From Myxococcales bacterium (GTDB lineage: Bacteria > Myxococcota_A > Polyangia > Polyangiales > Polyangiaceae): 64,000 nt of DNA. The translations under genes and the position numbers were made by a program. The stretch spans positions 53,361-117,360 of the forward strand of contig CANJCO010000009.1 in the NCBI GenBank assembly GCA_947473045.1, written 5' to 3'. Below, one piece after another: positions 9,847-18,242 of the stretch (its first letter is position 1; each line of letters begins with the position of its first letter). The notes beneath the pieces were generated by a model. That model had not been told where the DNA came from, did not search any database, and saw nothing but the letters and a program-made list of their open reading frames with translations.

Positions 9847-10188
9847 ATGCGAAGCTCTCTCGTCGCCCTCCTTGCCGCCCTGTCCTTCGCCGTCGCGTGC
9901 GGCTCCGACACCGAAGTGACCGACGCCGGCCCGGCCGCCGACGCCGCGAAAGACGCCCCCGTCTCGCCCTGCGGGCCGCTGCCTGCGGTCACGTGCAAGC
10001 CCGGCAAGGCAGGCGCCGTTTGCGATACCATCGCCAAGCCACTGCAATGCGCGAGCGGCTCGACCCAGTGGGCATGTCCCGCCGGATCCGTCCCGGCCGA
10101 TCAGTGCGGCTGCAACACCGGCAGCTTCCCCGGACTGCAGCCGGGCGATGCGTGCCCGGGGTCCGCGGCCGACGCAGGCACCGACTGA
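9847..10188 (+). CDS. Small cysteine-rich lipoprotein
   Basis: A 113-residue predicted lipoprotein: MRSSLVALLAALSFAVACGS is a signal peptide with lipobox at Cys18, followed by an Asp/Ala-rich linker. The mature part contains eight further cysteines (PCGP, TCKPG, VCDT, QCAS, ACPAG, QCGCN, ACPG), suggesting a disulfide-stabilised fold. No family was recognised. There is little room for a leader, because a 13-bp palindrome ends at the base before the ATG. The acidic small gene and the metal-efflux operon follow on the same strand. Confidence 0.7.
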   Translation: MRSSLVALLAALSFAVACGSDTEVTDAGPAADAAKDAPVSPCGPLPAVTCKPGKAGAVCDTIAKPLQCASGSTQWACPAGSVPADQCGCNTGSFPGLQPGDACPGSAADAGTD

Positions 10189-10221
10189 GCGAAACGCTCA
10201 ACCCGCAACTCGCTCGCTCCG

Positions 10222-10587
10222 ATGGCATCAAAGTCGCTCGTGACCCAGGTATTTCGCGCCCTCGCGACGCTGCTGGCGTTCTGCATGCTGCTCGGGGCGC
10301 GGCAGCACGTGGTGGTTGTCGCGGCTTCGACGACGACCTGTGCTTGCGTGTCCGCGCCCGCTGCCCGTGAGACGGCAAATGATGACGCCACGCTCGAAGT
10401 CGAGCTGGACGACGACGATCAAGACGACCGGGACGACGACAACGGCGACCACGCTGCGTGGCTCGGAGCGCCTTGTGCAATGGTCAGCGCGCCCCGCGAA
10501 CGCATCGCCAGGCTGGCGGCCGCTGCGCCTCGTCCCGCACAACCCGACTGCGCCGGAGACGCCGAACCGCCACGCCGTGACGCCTGA
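10222..10587 (+). CDS. Small exported protein with acidic, possibly metal-binding segment
   Basis: A 121-residue protein of unknown family. The N-terminus (QVFRALATLLAFCMLLGARQ) is a signal peptide or membrane anchor; the middle has a CAC motif and a strikingly acidic run (ELDDDDQDDRDDDNGDH, about residues 61-77), and further cysteines follow. It ends 53 bases before the RND efflux operon on the same strand. Acidic/His/Cys stretches near heavy-metal efflux genes sometimes buffer periplasmic metal, so a metal-binding role is a reasonable but unproven inference. No good ribosome binding site precedes the ATG, so the start is uncertain. Confidence 0.5.
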   Translation: MASKSLVTQVFRALATLLAFCMLLGARQHVVVVAASTTTCACVSAPAARETANDDATLEVELDDDDQDDRDDDNGDHAAWLGAPCAMVSAPRERIARLAAAAPRPAQPDCAGDAEPPRRDA

Positions 10588-10609
10588 ATCAGGCTCACGT
10601 CGTTGATAT

Positions 10610-10632
10610 CGCGGGCACCGGCCCGCGGGAGG
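10610..10632 (+). promoter_or_regulatory. Hairpin abutting the ribosome binding site of the efflux operon
   Basis: CGCGGGC (10610-10616) pairs perfectly with GCCCGCG (10621-10627) around an ACCG loop. The Shine-Dalgarno GGGAGG (10627-10632) starts on the last paired base, nine bases before the ATG at 10641. The hairpin could modulate initiation or simply insulate the site; no regulator gene is adjacent. Confidence 0.4.
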
Positions 10633-10640
10633 TTTCGGTC

Positions 10641-11873
10641 ATGGATGGTTACGGAAAGTTCCTCGCAGGACTCATGGCGTTTTGCGCCGCCTTTGGCGGG
10701 CACGCAGCTCAAGCGCGCGCGGCGTGGCCTCCGCTCGAGGATCTGCTCAAGCGCAGCGGCGATCGCGCCCTCGGCGCGTTGGATGCGCGCGCCCAGCTTC
10801 GCGTCGCCGCCGCTTCGCGCGTAGGCGCTGGCGTCCCCGCGATCGGAAACCCTTACGTCGAGCTTCAAGCCACGCGCGGCGCTCCTACGCGCGACGTGGC
10901 GTTCACGCTCTTCGCAGCGACTCCGATCGAGGTGTCCGGGCAGCGTGGCACGCGGCTGGAGGAGTCCGAGGCCCTCGTGCGTTGGCGCGCGTCCGCCGAG
11001 GCCGAAGCCAGGGCGCGCGTCGCCGTCGAGGTCATCCTTCGCTACGGCGCGGCAGGCATCGCCGTAGAGCGCGCCGCTCAATTCGAGCGCGCGTGCGTCG
11101 ATGCCGCGTCCGAGGTCGAGCTGTACTCGGCCCGCCTGGCCGCCGGCGACGCCACCGCAGTCGACCGCAGCCTCGCGGAGGCGGAGCTCGGCAGGTACAC
11201 GCAGGCGCTCGCGGAGGCGCGACTGTCGCTCGCTTCTGCGAGGCTGGACCTCGAGGTGCTGTCGGGAGGAGCGCTCGGCGAGGGCAGGCCGGCGTCGACC
11301 GATCCTCCGGCGCTGCGTTCCAAAGACGCCGCGGCCTTCGAGGCGCGGGCGCTAAGCAACTCACCCGCGCTGCGCGCACTCGCGGGCGAAGCCAAATACT
11401 GGGAGGCGAGCCGGCGACGCGCGACCGCCGAGGGCTTCGCGCCGCTCGGCCTCATCATCAACACAACGCGCAGCGACGGCGGCGACATGAGCGTCGGAGG
11501 CGGACTCGCATGGACGTTTCCGATGACGCAACGCAATCAGGGCCCGATGGCGATCGCCGAGGCCGCCCGCGACCGCGCTGAAGAGCTCAGAGGCGCGAGC
11601 GAGCCCGTCGCCGCGCGTCAAGCACGCGGCTTGTTCGCTTCATTGTCGATGGCGCGCGACGCCCTCGCCGCCGTAGACGCTGCCGCCCTGCCCGCCGCCG
11701 AGCGGCTGGTAGCGGCGATCCTGGCCGCGGCGAAAGCGGGGAAGACCGAATACCTGCACGTGCTGCAGGCGCGACGCGACCTCGCGAGCGCTCGCGCGCG
11801 ACGCCTCGACCTGGCGGAGACCGCATGGCACATTTATGCCCAAATGGCCGCCCTGACGGGAGAGCTGCCATGA
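10641..11873 (+). CDS. Outer-membrane efflux protein (CzcC/TolC family)
   Basis: A 410-residue outer-membrane factor of an RND efflux system. The start at 10641 has a clear GGGAGG ribosome binding site, followed by a signal peptide ending near AAQARA. The body is Ala/Glu-rich heptad-like helix typical of the periplasmic barrel of TolC-like proteins, in two homologous halves (VAVEVILRYGAAGIAVERAAQFERACVDA in the first; AIAEAARDRAEELRG in the second). It would form the outer exit duct for the adaptor and pump encoded next. Its stop overlaps the adaptor start (ATGA), so the three proteins are probably made in coordinated amounts. Confidence 0.85.
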   Translation: MDGYGKFLAGLMAFCAAFGGHAAQARAAWPPLEDLLKRSGDRALGALDARAQLRVAAASRVGAGVPAIGNPYVELQATRGAPTRDVAFTLFAATPIEVSGQRGTRLEESEALVRWRASAEAEARARVAVEVILRYGAAGIAVERAAQFERACVDAASEVELYSARLAAGDATAVDRSLAEAELGRYTQALAEARLSLASARLDLEVLSGGALGEGRPASTDPPALRSKDAAAFEARALSNSPALRALAGEAKYWEASRRRATAEGFAPLGLIINTTRSDGGDMSVGGGLAWTFPMTQRNQGPMAIAEAARDRAEELRGASEPVAARQARGLFASLSMARDALAAVDAAALPAAERLVAAILAAAKAGKTEYLHVLQARRDLASARARRLDLAETAWHIYAQMAALTGELP

Positions 11874-13003
11874 GCCGCTGGTTGCCGCTTTTGCTGGTTA
11901 CGATGCTCGCCTGCAAGGGGTCGAGCGACTCGACCGCGGCCGCCAGGCTGAGCGACGGCTCAGCGGCCGCGCGGACGGTGCATCTCGACCCGAGCGCCAT
12001 GAAACGGCTTGGGATCAACGTACAGGGCGCCGGAACCGCGACGTCGACTCGGACGCTCCGCGTTCCCGGTACGCTCGAGTACAATTTTGAGCGCTACGCG
12101 GAGGTCGGGGTTCCGCTCGAGGGGCGCGTCACGCGCGTCGATGCGCGCATCGGGGACCACGTAAAAAAGGGGCAGACCCTCGCGCAAATTATCGTGCCGC
12201 AGGTCGCGAGCGCGCAGGCCGATTTTTTGGTCGCCCAGGCCGGAACACTCGCCGCGCGCAAGAACCGCGATCGCGAAGACGACCTGCTCTCGCGCCAGCT
12301 CACGACCGCGCGCGAAGACGAAGTCGCGCGCAGCGAGGCGACAAAAGCGGAGGCCGATCTCGCGGCCGCCGAGGCTCGACTTCGTGCGCTCCGCGTCGCG
12401 ATTCCGCGCGACAACTCCGTCGTCGCCAGCGCCGGCACGCTCGCGCTCTCCGCGCCGCTCGATGGCGTCGTCGTCGCGCGCAAAGCAAACCTCGGCGTCT
12501 ACCTTACGCCCGCCGACACCGCGTTTGTCGTGGCGGACCTCTCCGAGCTGTGGGCCACGCTCGACGTCCACGAAAACGAGCTTAGCTACCTTCGCATCGG
12601 CGCCGACGTGGCCATCACGCTCGACGCTCTCGAGGGCAAGACCGTGCACGGGAAGCTTGCGCTCATCGAGCCGGTCCTCGGACGCTCGACGCGCTCGGCC
12701 CGCGCCCGCGTCGTTGTTCCCAACGCAGACGGCTCGCTCCGGCCGGGTCTGTTCTGCCGCGCGCAAGTCGCGCTGCCCGCCGACGTGGTCGGTCGACTGC
12801 TGATCGTGGCCGCCGCCGTTCAGCAGCTCGACGACAGCCACGTCGTCTTCATCGAGCACGACCCCGGAACCTTCGAGGTGCGCGAAGTGCAGGTCGGGCG
12901 CAAGACCGCTGAGATCGTCGAGATCACCGGCGGGCTTAGCGCCGGCGAGAAGATCGTGACCAGCGGCGCTTTTCTGCTCCGCGGGGAGCTCACGCTCCAA
13001 TGA
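11870..13003 (+). CDS. RND efflux periplasmic adaptor, heavy-metal (CzcB/CusB) type, lipoprotein
   Basis: A 377-residue membrane-fusion protein. The ATG at 11870 overlaps the previous stop (ATGA) and begins a lipoprotein signal (LPLLLVTMLACKGSS). Order: lipoyl/barrel-sandwich half (EVGVPLEGRVTRVDARIGDHVKKGQTLAQI), alpha-hairpin (SAQADFLVAQAGTLAARKN to KAEADLAAAEARLRALRV), second lipoyl half (SAPLDGVVVARKANLGVYL), beta-barrel (LSELWATLDVHENELSYLRIGADVAI) and membrane-proximal domain (VQVGRKTAEIVEITGGLSAGEKIV). No obvious N-terminal His-rich metal site is present. The stop again overlaps the next start (ATGA at 13000). Confidence 0.92.
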   Translation: MSRWLPLLLVTMLACKGSSDSTAAARLSDGSAAARTVHLDPSAMKRLGINVQGAGTATSTRTLRVPGTLEYNFERYAEVGVPLEGRVTRVDARIGDHVKKGQTLAQIIVPQVASAQADFLVAQAGTLAARKNRDREDDLLSRQLTTAREDEVARSEATKAEADLAAAEARLRALRVAIPRDNSVVASAGTLALSAPLDGVVVARKANLGVYLTPADTAFVVADLSELWATLDVHENELSYLRIGADVAITLDALEGKTVHGKLALIEPVLGRSTRSARARVVVPNADGSLRPGLFCRAQVALPADVVGRLLIVAAAVQQLDDSHVVFIEHDPGTFEVREVQVGRKTAEIVEITGGLSAGEKIVTSGAFLLRGELTLQ

Positions 13004-16000
13004 AGGGCCTCGTCAACGCCGCCGCCGGCAACCCGTTGCTCGCGCTCCTCGCCGTTCTGCTCATCGCGCTGGGCGGAACGTGGGCGTGGATGCACCTGCC
13101 GATCGACGCCGTACCGGACGTCACCAACGTACAGGTACAGGTCGTTACGCGCGTGCCCGCGCTCTCGGCGGCCGAGGTGGAGACCCGGATCACCCAGCCA
13201 ATCGAGCGCACGATGTCGGGAGTGCCCGGGCTGCGCGAAGTGCGCAGCATTTCAAAGCTCGGGATCTCCGTCGTCACGCTCGTCTTCAGCGACTCCGTAG
13301 ACGTCTATTTCGCCCGAAACCTCGTGAGCGAGCGACTGGTCGGGGTGCGCGATCAAATCCCCGCGGACGTCGGCAAGCCGGAGCTCGGTCCGATCGCGAC
13401 CGGCCTCGGCGAGGTCTACATGTTCGAGCTGAAGCCGGCCGAGTCGGCAGCGCGGAGCGCAGAGGAGCTGCGCACGATGGTCGAGTGGCAAATTGCGCCC
13501 CGCTTACGGCAGGTTCCCGGCGTCATTGAGGTCGTCGGCTTCGGCGGCGCCCTCAAGCAATATCGCGTCACGCTCGACCCCGCGCGGCTCGCAGCGCACG
13601 GCGTATCGGTCGATGAAGTGCGGCGCGCACTCGTTCAGGACAACGTCACGACCGGCGGCGGCTACATCGAACGCGAGGGGGAGCAGATCGTGCTCCGCGG
13701 AGACGCCCGGTTCCGCAGCATCGAAGACATCGCGCAGACCACCGTGCGCGCGAGTGAGCAGGGAACCGCGCTCACGATTGCGCAGCTCGGCGACGTCGAC
13801 ACCGGACCAGCCCTGCGTCAAGGAGCCATGACGCGGGACGGTCGCGGCGAAGTCGTCGGCGCCAGCGTCTGGATGTTGAAGGGCCAGAACAGTCGCGAAG
13901 TCGTGAGCGCCGTGAAAACGGCCATCGTCGAGCTCGCGCCAAAGCTGCCGGCGGGCGTGTCGATCGACCCCTATTACGACCGCGGCGAGTTCATCGATCG
14001 CGTGCTGGCGACGGTGCTGAGGAACCTCGGAGAGGGCGCCGCGCTCGTCGTCGTCTGCCTGCTGATTACACTCGGCAGCGTTCGCGCCGGCTTCCTCGTC
14101 GCAGGCGCGATACCATTTTCCATGATGACCGCGATCATCGGGCTCACTGCGCTCGGGATCGGCGGCAACGTGATGTCACTGGGAGCCGTGGACTTCGGCA
14201 TCGTCGTCGAGGGCGCGGTCGTCGTAGTCGAGCACGCGCTCGCGCACATGGGGCCGCCTGGCAGCCGGCGACGGCGCAAGCAGCTGATCGTCGAGGCGAT
14301 GTCGGAGGTCGCCCGCCCCGTCGTCATGAGCGTCGTGATCGTGACGCTCGTGTTCTTGCCGTTGCTGTCGCTCGAAGAGGTGGAAGGCAAGATGTTCCGC
14401 CCGGTCGTGATCTCCCTCGTGCTCATGCTGGCCGGCGCGCTGTTTTACGCGCTCGTGGTCATCCCGGCGGTCTCGCCCCTGATCTTCGCCCGCTGCGCCG
14501 AGCCCCGCGAACCGCTCCTCGTGCGCGCTCTCAAGCGCGTCTACGAGCCGGCGCTGCGCCTCGCCATGAGCCGCCCGAGGCTCGTCGTTGGCCTGTCGTT
14601 CAGCGCCGCCTTCGTGCTCCTGGCCCTCGGCTCGCGCGTCGGCGCCGAGTTCCTCCCTCGCATCTCCGAGGGGGCGTTCGCGCTCGACGCCCGCCGCCCG
14701 CCGAGCGTCTCGCTCCCGCAGGCGGTCGCGCTCGGCAACGAAACAGAGCTCGCGCTCAAGGAGTTTCCCGAGGTCAAGACCGTCGTCAACCGCATCGGTC
14801 GACCCGAAGGCGCGGTAGACCCTGCCGGTCCCGAGTCGAGCGACGTGTTCGTAATCCTCAAGCCGAAGTCCGAGTGGCGTCACGGGATGACGAGCGAGCG
14901 CCTCGTCGACGAGATGTCCGCGGCGCTCACGGCGAAGGTACCCGCTACCCTCCACGCCTTCAGTCAGCCCATCGAGATGCGCGTCAACGATCTGATCGCG
15001 GGCGTGAAGAGCGACGTGGCCATCAAGGTCTTCGGCTACGATCTAGCGGCCATGACCGAGGCAGCCGCGATCATCAAGCGAGCCGTCAGCGCGGTCGACG
15101 GCGCGGCCGACGTGAAGGTCGAAATCGCGACGGGCCTCCCGAGCGTGCGCGTCGCCGTAAAGCGCGACAAAGCCGGGCGGCTCGCGGTGAGTCCCCGCAG
15201 CGTTCTCGACGTGGTCGAGCTGGCACGCGCAGGTCAGACCGTCGGCACCGTGCGCGAAGGCGAGCGCGTGTTCGACCTGGTCATCAAGCTCGGCGGCGAC
15301 GCGATTACCACCACCAACGATCTGTCACGCTTGCCCGTGATCACGGCGCAAGGCACGCTCGTGCCCATCTCGATGGTCGCCGACGTCGAAGACGAACGGA
15401 CGGTCGTGCAAATCAGCCGCGAAGGCATGCGCCGCAGGCTTGTCGTCGAGGCCAACGTGCGCGGACGCGACCTCGTCAGCTTCGTGGCCGAGGCGCAGCG
15501 CGCGGTCCAGAAAGAGAAGTTGCCGCAGGGCGTCGACGTAATCTGGGGCGGCCAGTTTCAGAATTTCAACCGCGCCAAGGAGCGGCTCGCGATGCTCGTG
15601 CCCGTTGCGCTCGCGATCATCGCGCTGCTCCTCGTCGTGACGTTCCGATCCGCGCGCTACATGGCCGTGACGATGCTTAACCTGCCGTTCGCGTTCGCGG
15701 GAGGCGCCTTCGCCCTCTTCGCGCGCGGTCTACCGTTCTCCATCCCTGCTGGCGTGGGATTCATCGCGCTCGCAGGCGTCTCAGTCATGACCGGAGTGGT
15801 CATGACGACCAGCCTTGCCGCCCAGCACCGTTCGCTTGGCGCCGCGGAGCGCGTCACGCGCGCCGCGATGGCCTCGCTGCGCCCGATCATCAGCACCGCG
15901 CTGGTAGCCGCGATCGGCTTTGTACCCATGGCGATCGCCACCGGCCCCGGAGCGGAAGTCCAGCGTCCCCTCGCGACGGTGGTCATCGCCGGGCTCATCG

Positions 16001-16125
16001 CGGCAGTGCTGCTTTCACTGCCAGCGCTCCCGGCCATGCTCTTCTTCGTAGCTCGGCATGAGCGCGACGAAATGCCCGTCGACTCGATGCGGCCAGCGCC
16101 GCCCCCGACGGAGCGAAACGCGTGA
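13000..16125 (+). CDS. Heavy-metal RND efflux pump (CzcA/CusA family)
   Basis: A 1041-residue inner-membrane proton/metal antiporter, normal length for the family. It begins with the standard first helix and IDAVPDVTNVQVQV, and carries two large periplasmic loops and about twelve membrane helices in two repeats. The helix IV motif that separates metal classes reads DFGIVVEGAVVVVEH at residues 398-412. The first Asp (398) and last Glu (411) match the CzcA-type charged relay, the middle Asp is Glu404, and the usual final Asn is His. This favours a divalent cation substrate (Zn/Co/Ni/Cd) over Cu/Ag, but the variant makes specificity uncertain. Last gene of the operon; its stop is 12 bases before the PP2C start. 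Confidence 0.93.
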   Translation: MKGLVNAAAGNPLLALLAVLLIALGGTWAWMHLPIDAVPDVTNVQVQVVTRVPALSAAEVETRITQPIERTMSGVPGLREVRSISKLGISVVTLVFSDSVDVYFARNLVSERLVGVRDQIPADVGKPELGPIATGLGEVYMFELKPAESAARSAEELRTMVEWQIAPRLRQVPGVIEVVGFGGALKQYRVTLDPARLAAHGVSVDEVRRALVQDNVTTGGGYIEREGEQIVLRGDARFRSIEDIAQTTVRASEQGTALTIAQLGDVDTGPALRQGAMTRDGRGEVVGASVWMLKGQNSREVVSAVKTAIVELAPKLPAGVSIDPYYDRGEFIDRVLATVLRNLGEGAALVVVCLLITLGSVRAGFLVAGAIPFSMMTAIIGLTALGIGGNVMSLGAVDFGIVVEGAVVVVEHALAHMGPPGSRRRRKQLIVEAMSEVARPVVMSVVIVTLVFLPLLSLEEVEGKMFRPVVISLVLMLAGALFYALVVIPAVSPLIFARCAEPREPLLVRALKRVYEPALRLAMSRPRLVVGLSFSAAFVLLALGSRVGAEFLPRISEGAFALDARRPPSVSLPQAVALGNETELALKEFPEVKTVVNRIGRPEGAVDPAGPESSDVFVILKPKSEWRHGMTSERLVDEMSAALTAKVPATLHAFSQPIEMRVNDLIAGVKSDVAIKVFGYDLAAMTEAAAIIKRAVSAVDGAADVKVEIATGLPSVRVAVKRDKAGRLAVSPRSVLDVVELARAGQTVGTVREGERVFDLVIKLGGDAITTTNDLSRLPVITAQGTLVPISMVADVEDERTVVQISREGMRRRLVVEANVRGRDLVSFVAEAQRAVQKEKLPQGVDVIWGGQFQNFNRAKERLAMLVPVALAIIALLLVVTFRSARYMAVTMLNLPFAFAGGAFALFARGLPFSIPAGVGFIALAGVSVMTGVVMTTSLAAQHRSLGAAERVTRAAMASLRPIISTALVAAIGFVPMAIATGPGAEVQRPLATVVIAGLIAAVLLSLPALPAMLFFVARHERDEMPVDSMRPAPPPTERNA

Positions 16126-16137
16126 TAGTATCGGAGC

Positions 16138-17220
16138 GTGATCTTCGACGCGAAGGTGGCGGGCCGTTCGGACGTAGGCAGCGTTCGCACCAACAACGAA
16201 GACAGCTTCGTCGTCGCAGACCCGCGTGAGCGCGCGCGCATCGATACTTCGAGCGGAACGAGAGACCTCGTCGTGTCGGGGCGCGGCTTGCTGCTGGCCG
16301 TCTCCGACGGCATGGGCGGCGCCGAAGCGGGAGAGGTCGCGAGCGCCATCGTGGTCGAGTCGCTGCATCGCACGTTTGCCAAAGCGCCGCTCGAAGGCGA
16401 TGAAGACTCCATCGCCGCGTTCATCGACACTGCGGTCAGCGAGGCGAACCGCGAGGTGATCGAGTCCGCGAAGCAGCCCGGACGCCAGGGCATGGGCGCA
16501 ACGCTGACCGCCGTCCTGCTCCACGCGGGCAACGCCTACATCGCCGAGGTCGGCGACTCGCGCGCCTACGTGGTGCGCGGCCGCCGCATTCGCCAGATGA
16601 CCAAGGACCAGAGCTTCGTACAGCTGCTGATCGACGCGGGCGCGCTGTCGCCCGACGACGCGAAGGTCTCGCCGCACAAGAACGTGATCTTGCAGGCGAT
16701 GGGGCAGAAGGCGAGCGTCACGCCCGCGGTCGGCCGGCTCGCGCTGCGACGGGGCGACAAATTGCTGCTGTGCTCCGACGGCCTCACCAACAAGGTAGAA
16801 GACACCGAAATCGCCGACATCGTCGACGCGGCCGCCACGCTCGACGAAGCCTGCGCCCGCCTCATCGCGCTCGCAAACGAACGCGGCGGAGAAGACAACA
16901 TCACGGCCGTGCTCGCTGAAGTCGAGGGCGCGGCGCTCGCCATGTTCGACGGACAGGAGTCCGTCACGCACACCTATCAACTGGTTCACGACTACGTCGA
17001 GGTGACGAGCAGTCCCTCATCTACCCCGCGATCGCCGTCCGTGCCCGCACCGGCGCCCTCCTCCGGCCACGACGAAGTCAACGACGAAGGCGACCTGCTC
17101 CCCGGCGTTTCGGCCGGGCCTCCCGGCGATCTCAAGACGCGCCCTCAACAGATGGCAGTCGCTGCGCTCATCATCGGTGCGATGCTCTACGTGCTCTACA
17201 CGGCGCTGCGCGATCGCTGA
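16138..17220 (+). CDS. PP2C-family Ser/Thr protein phosphatase with C-terminal membrane anchor
   Basis: A 360-residue metal-dependent phosphatase starting at a GTG at 16138. The PP2C motifs occur in order: VGSVRTNNEDSFV, VSDGMGGAEAGEVAS, GMGATLTAVLL, VGDSRAYVVRGRRIRQMTKDQ, LLLCSDGLTNKV and GGEDNITAVLAE, with all the aspartates that bind Mn/Mg. After residue about 260 comes a Pro/Ser-rich linker and a single C-terminal helix (MAVAALIIGAMLYVLYTAL), which would tail-anchor the enzyme with its catalytic part in the cytoplasm. It probably opposes Ser/Thr kinases such as those elsewhere in this window. Confidence 0.93.
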   Translation: MIFDAKVAGRSDVGSVRTNNEDSFVVADPRERARIDTSSGTRDLVVSGRGLLLAVSDGMGGAEAGEVASAIVVESLHRTFAKAPLEGDEDSIAAFIDTAVSEANREVIESAKQPGRQGMGATLTAVLLHAGNAYIAEVGDSRAYVVRGRRIRQMTKDQSFVQLLIDAGALSPDDAKVSPHKNVILQAMGQKASVTPAVGRLALRRGDKLLLCSDGLTNKVEDTEIADIVDAAATLDEACARLIALANERGGEDNITAVLAEVEGAALAMFDGQESVTHTYQLVHDYVEVTSSPSSTPRSPSVPAPAPSSGHDEVNDEGDLLPGVSAGPPGDLKTRPQQMAVAALIIGAMLYVLYTALRDR

Positions 17221-17365
17221 CCGTCGGCTCACGGCTTTGCAGAGCCAGCCCTTGAATCGGGCCGAGGTCGCGCGGCGGCGTCGCATTTTCCGCTCGCCAG
17301 GGTGGCAGCAGCGGCGATCGCGATTTTGACCGCGCCAACGCCTGCCGTGAGCTATTGCGCACGGC

Positions 17366-18232
17366 ATGAAGCTGCGCGCCAACGGTCTGCATCACGAGGT
17401 CCTGACGTGGCCCGCCGAGCCCACAGGCGACGCGAGTCCGAAGCCATTTCCCGTGGTGCTGCTCCACGGCTTCATGGACGCCGCTTGCAGCTTCGAGGCC
17501 TCCGCGACGGCCCTGTCACATGCAGGATACACGGTTTTTGCGCCTGATCTGCGCGGCTTCGGTGACACCGACCGCGTGCCTGCAGGCGGCTACTACCACT
17601 TCCCCGATTATGTCGCCGACGTCGCCGGTCTGCTCGAGCTGCTGTCACCCGATGCGCCTGTGCTGCTCGTCGGACACTCGATGGGCGGCACCGTCGCGAC
17701 GCTGTTCGCGGGCGCCTGCCCCGAGCGCGTTGCCAAACTCGCGCTGCTCGAAGGGCTCGGGCCGCCGGTCGTGCCGCCCGATCTGGCGCCGCTCCGCATG
17801 CGGCGATGGTTGACCGATCTCGACAAACTTCGCGCGAGAGGCGACGAGCGCCCGATGAGCTTCGAGCAGGCCGTGGCTCGCCTGAAGAGCAACCACGCAC
17901 GCCTCCCCGACGCGCTGCTGGCCGAGCGCGCGCGCCCCCTGCTGCGCGAGCGCGGAGGCGGCCTGGTCTGGGCCTTCGATCCGCTTCACCGCACCACGTC
18001 GCCAAGCGGCTTCGCGATCGAGGCACACCGAGCCTTCGCCGCGGCCGTGACGTGCCCCGTGCTCTACGTGAGCGGGGGTTCGCTCGGCTACCGGTCCGGC
18101 GACGAAGACGAGCGACTCGCTGCGTTCGCCCGCATCGATCGCTTCGACCTGCCCGACGCGGGCCACATGATGCACTGGACCGAGCCGACCGCGCTCGCCG
18201 CGCGCCTGCTCACGTTCTTCAGCGACAGTTGA
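17366..18232 (+). CDS. Alpha/beta hydrolase
   Basis: A 288-residue hydrolase of the alpha/beta fold. It shows the oxyanion motif VVLLHGFMDA, APDLRGFGDTDR typical of epoxide-hydrolase/haloperoxidase-like members, the nucleophile elbow LLVGHSMGGTVA, and a C-terminal histidine in DAGHMMHWTEP. The acid is probably in the preceding region (YVSGGSLGYRSGDEDE). The cap domain (about residues 140-210) is basic and helical. Substrate unknown. It converges on the M16 peptidase gene with an 11-base gap. Confidence 0.88.
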   Translation: MKLRANGLHHEVLTWPAEPTGDASPKPFPVVLLHGFMDAACSFEASATALSHAGYTVFAPDLRGFGDTDRVPAGGYYHFPDYVADVAGLLELLSPDAPVLLVGHSMGGTVATLFAGACPERVAKLALLEGLGPPVVPPDLAPLRMRRWLTDLDKLRARGDERPMSFEQAVARLKSNHARLPDALLAERARPLLRERGGGLVWAFDPLHRTTSPSGFAIEAHRAFAAAVTCPVLYVSGGSLGYRSGDEDERLAAFARIDRFDLPDAGHMMHWTEPTALAARLLTFFSDS

Positions 18233-18242
18233 GCGCGACCGC

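Noticed and set aside
11825..11869. Longer N-terminus for the efflux adaptor starting at 11825
   Set aside because: It would overlap the outer-membrane factor gene by about 49 bases and has no signal peptide; the ATG at 11870 begins the lipoprotein signal.
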